Below, piece after piece: positions 62,838 through 64,000 of a DNA stretch of 64,000 nucleotides; position 1 is the first letter of the stretch, and each line of letters starts with the position of its first letter. The position numbers and the translations under genes were made by a program. The notes beneath the pieces are model-generated. The model was not told where the DNA came from and searched no databases. It worked only from the letters and a program-made list of their open reading frames with translations. Location of the stretch: NCBI GenBank assembly GCA_021397835.1, contig JAJFZO010000433.1:1240001-1304000 (forward strand), in the 5' to 3' direction. This stretch comes from Moringa oleifera. Taxonomy: Eukaryota; Streptophyta; Magnoliopsida; Brassicales; Moringaceae.

Positions 62838-63958
62838 TTATTTTGAAATGGCTTTCATGAACCTATTTAGCGAAGAGAAAATGCCTGCTGCTTGACTCAA
62901 CAAAGAGGGTCCCTTCTCCGACTTCTCTTCTACATCTCCAAATATTATCTGGAACCAGTAACAAAGATTACTAACACCACCCGAGCAAGAGCTAAAGAAA
63001 GTTCGATCATAGATTTAGTACCAACCACTAAATGATTAAACAAATGTGAACTTAGGCATAAAGCTACTAAAATCATACAAAATCTTATTTTGATGATGTG
63101 AAAATTTTGAAATATTTGGCAGTCACTAACCTCAAGGTCTTCAGCATCAGGACGGCTAATGAGCTCTTTGGCAAGCAAATATCTGCTTGGCCTATCTTTA
63201 TCATCATAGAACACCTTCCATGATCTTGCCAAAACAAAAATTACAAAAAGAGAGAATTTTAAATCGAGTAACCAAGATGGTTAGTTTAAGACCCACCAAT
63301 CTATACATAATGATTCATAAGATGTAAAATGAAACTCACTCAGGATAACACCTGAACACGGCACCAGATGGCAGAGGTCTCATAGAGTAAACAGTAGTGA
63401 AAGAACTGCAAAACAAATGAGAGAAATGATGATTGGGCGATATGACCACTAAACATTTTCACAGAAGATATTAGAAGGAATCTGCTTTAGAAAGTATAAA
63501 GAATCACCAACAATGAACTTGACAAATGTAAATCGAAGTTTCTGACATGAAAATGAAACATAAAGCATGGCTAAAGAGAGTAATGAAATTGAGTAGCAGT
63601 AAGCCAATAAAAGGAAAAATCCAAGGGAATGTTGGCAGTATGTTGAAGGAGGTGGCCATGTAACTCCTTGACAGAGACAGGGATACAAAGGAATGAAAAC
63701 TAGTTCAGGTCCAGTGGTCAAAGTAGGAAAAGGGTAGCTCAATATGCTGTCAGTAACTCAAGAAAACATATACCCAAGCTAAGGAGAATAGATGAAAAGA
63801 TCCATCTAATAAAAGGTGGAAATGGGCGAACTGCCTAAGCTAGGTGAGAATAAGAGAAAAACTTACCTTAGAAAGTATCGCCTTAATTTGCGAACATTGA
63901 ACCCAACTCCAACATCTTCACTGATAAGGCGTGGGTTCCACATGATGAGAGGCCTTGG
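62838..63958 (-). CDS. DUF1995-family protein, C-terminal four exons (5' end outside window)
   Basis: Exons 63958-63867, 63405-63340, 63224-63131 and 62948-62838 join in phase. They read PRPLIMWNPRLISEDVGVGF, NVRKLRRYFLSSF, TTVYSMRPLPSGAVFRCYP, SWKVFYDDKDRPSRYLLAKE and a tail ending FMKAISK. The pattern of a hydrophobic strand, NPRL, N-R-K-x-R-R-Y-F, TVYSMRPLPSGAVFRCYP and SWKVFYDD fits the DUF1995 domain of plastid proteins such as LPA3 and the C-terminal part of chloroplast adenylate kinase 5. Function is unknown; a chloroplast location is inferred from the family. Bases 63959-64000 precede a good acceptor (TTGCTAG) and look intronic, so upstream exons must lie beyond the right edge. Confidence 0.7.
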
Positions 63959-64000
63959 CTAGCAACACCCGAGGAACCACTGTGAGAAACTAGTTCTTTC

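Noticed and set aside
1..64000. CRISPR arrays, operons, bacterial or phage features
   Set aside because: Everything is consistent with plant nuclear DNA. Tandem repeats here lack regular unique spacers.

Overview
This is a nuclear genome window from a flowering plant, almost certainly a eudicot. The genes are intron-rich with canonical GT-AG junctions, exons are GC-balanced while introns and spacers are very AT-rich, and every recognisable protein belongs to a plant family (9-lipoxygenase, AXR4, PLS-type PPR, J-ferredoxin chaperone, DUF1995). All splice junctions below were placed by hand from the sequence and checked for reading phase. I cannot name the species.

Layout. 1-8141: decayed transposon territory: a broken Ty3/gypsy chromovirus on the + strand (about 0.7-3.2 kb), a broken LINE on the - strand (about 6.1-3.2 kb), then LTR-like duplicated sequence (6.4-7.55 kb). 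8142-8253: the first coding exon of REV3 (DNA polymerase zeta catalytic subunit) on the - strand, with no further REV3 exon in the window. 9442-9980: an unrecognised two-exon secreted cysteine-rich peptide gene (-). 10360-15459: intact nine-exon 9-lipoxygenase (-, 856 aa). 15.8-22.6 kb: gene-poor AT-rich spacer. 22.9-23.3 kb: three-copy 110-bp tandem repeat. 23475-25484: F-box/LysM protein (-). 26883-29306: AXR4 (-). 29642-36540: chloroplast-type aminopeptidase P (+, 13 exons). 36907-44076: peroxisomal-type long-chain acyl-CoA synthetase (-, 23 exons). 47312-55606: GH2 endo-beta-mannosidase (+, 11 exons, 973 aa). 57117-59078: single-exon PPR gene (+), followed by a decayed tandem copy of its own tail. 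59838-62180: chloroplast J-domain/ferredoxin-like protein (+, 7 exons). 62838-63958: C-terminal exons of a DUF1995 protein (-), running off the right edge.

The genes do not form a pathway, but their order is informative. As I remember the Arabidopsis map, LOX1, the F-box/LysM gene and AXR4 are neighbours on chromosome 1 (around At1g54990-55020), while the PPR, J-ferredoxin and aminopeptidase P genes are neighbours on chromosome 3 (around At3g05340-05350), with LACS6 in the same region of chromosome 3. Here both sets are contiguous and meet at the 335-bp AXR4/aminopeptidase P divergent promoter, so the window looks like an ancestral eudicot block that was split between two chromosomes in Arabidopsis. 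The lipoxygenase and acyl-CoA synthetase both act on fatty acids, but in different compartments.

I found no radically new system. The best leads are the unrecognised cysteine-rich peptide gene, the orphan REV3 exon beside nested transposons, a decoy splice acceptor built into the aminopeptidase P coding sequence, long T/G homopolymer junctions, and several recent local tandem duplications of about 110-115 bp.
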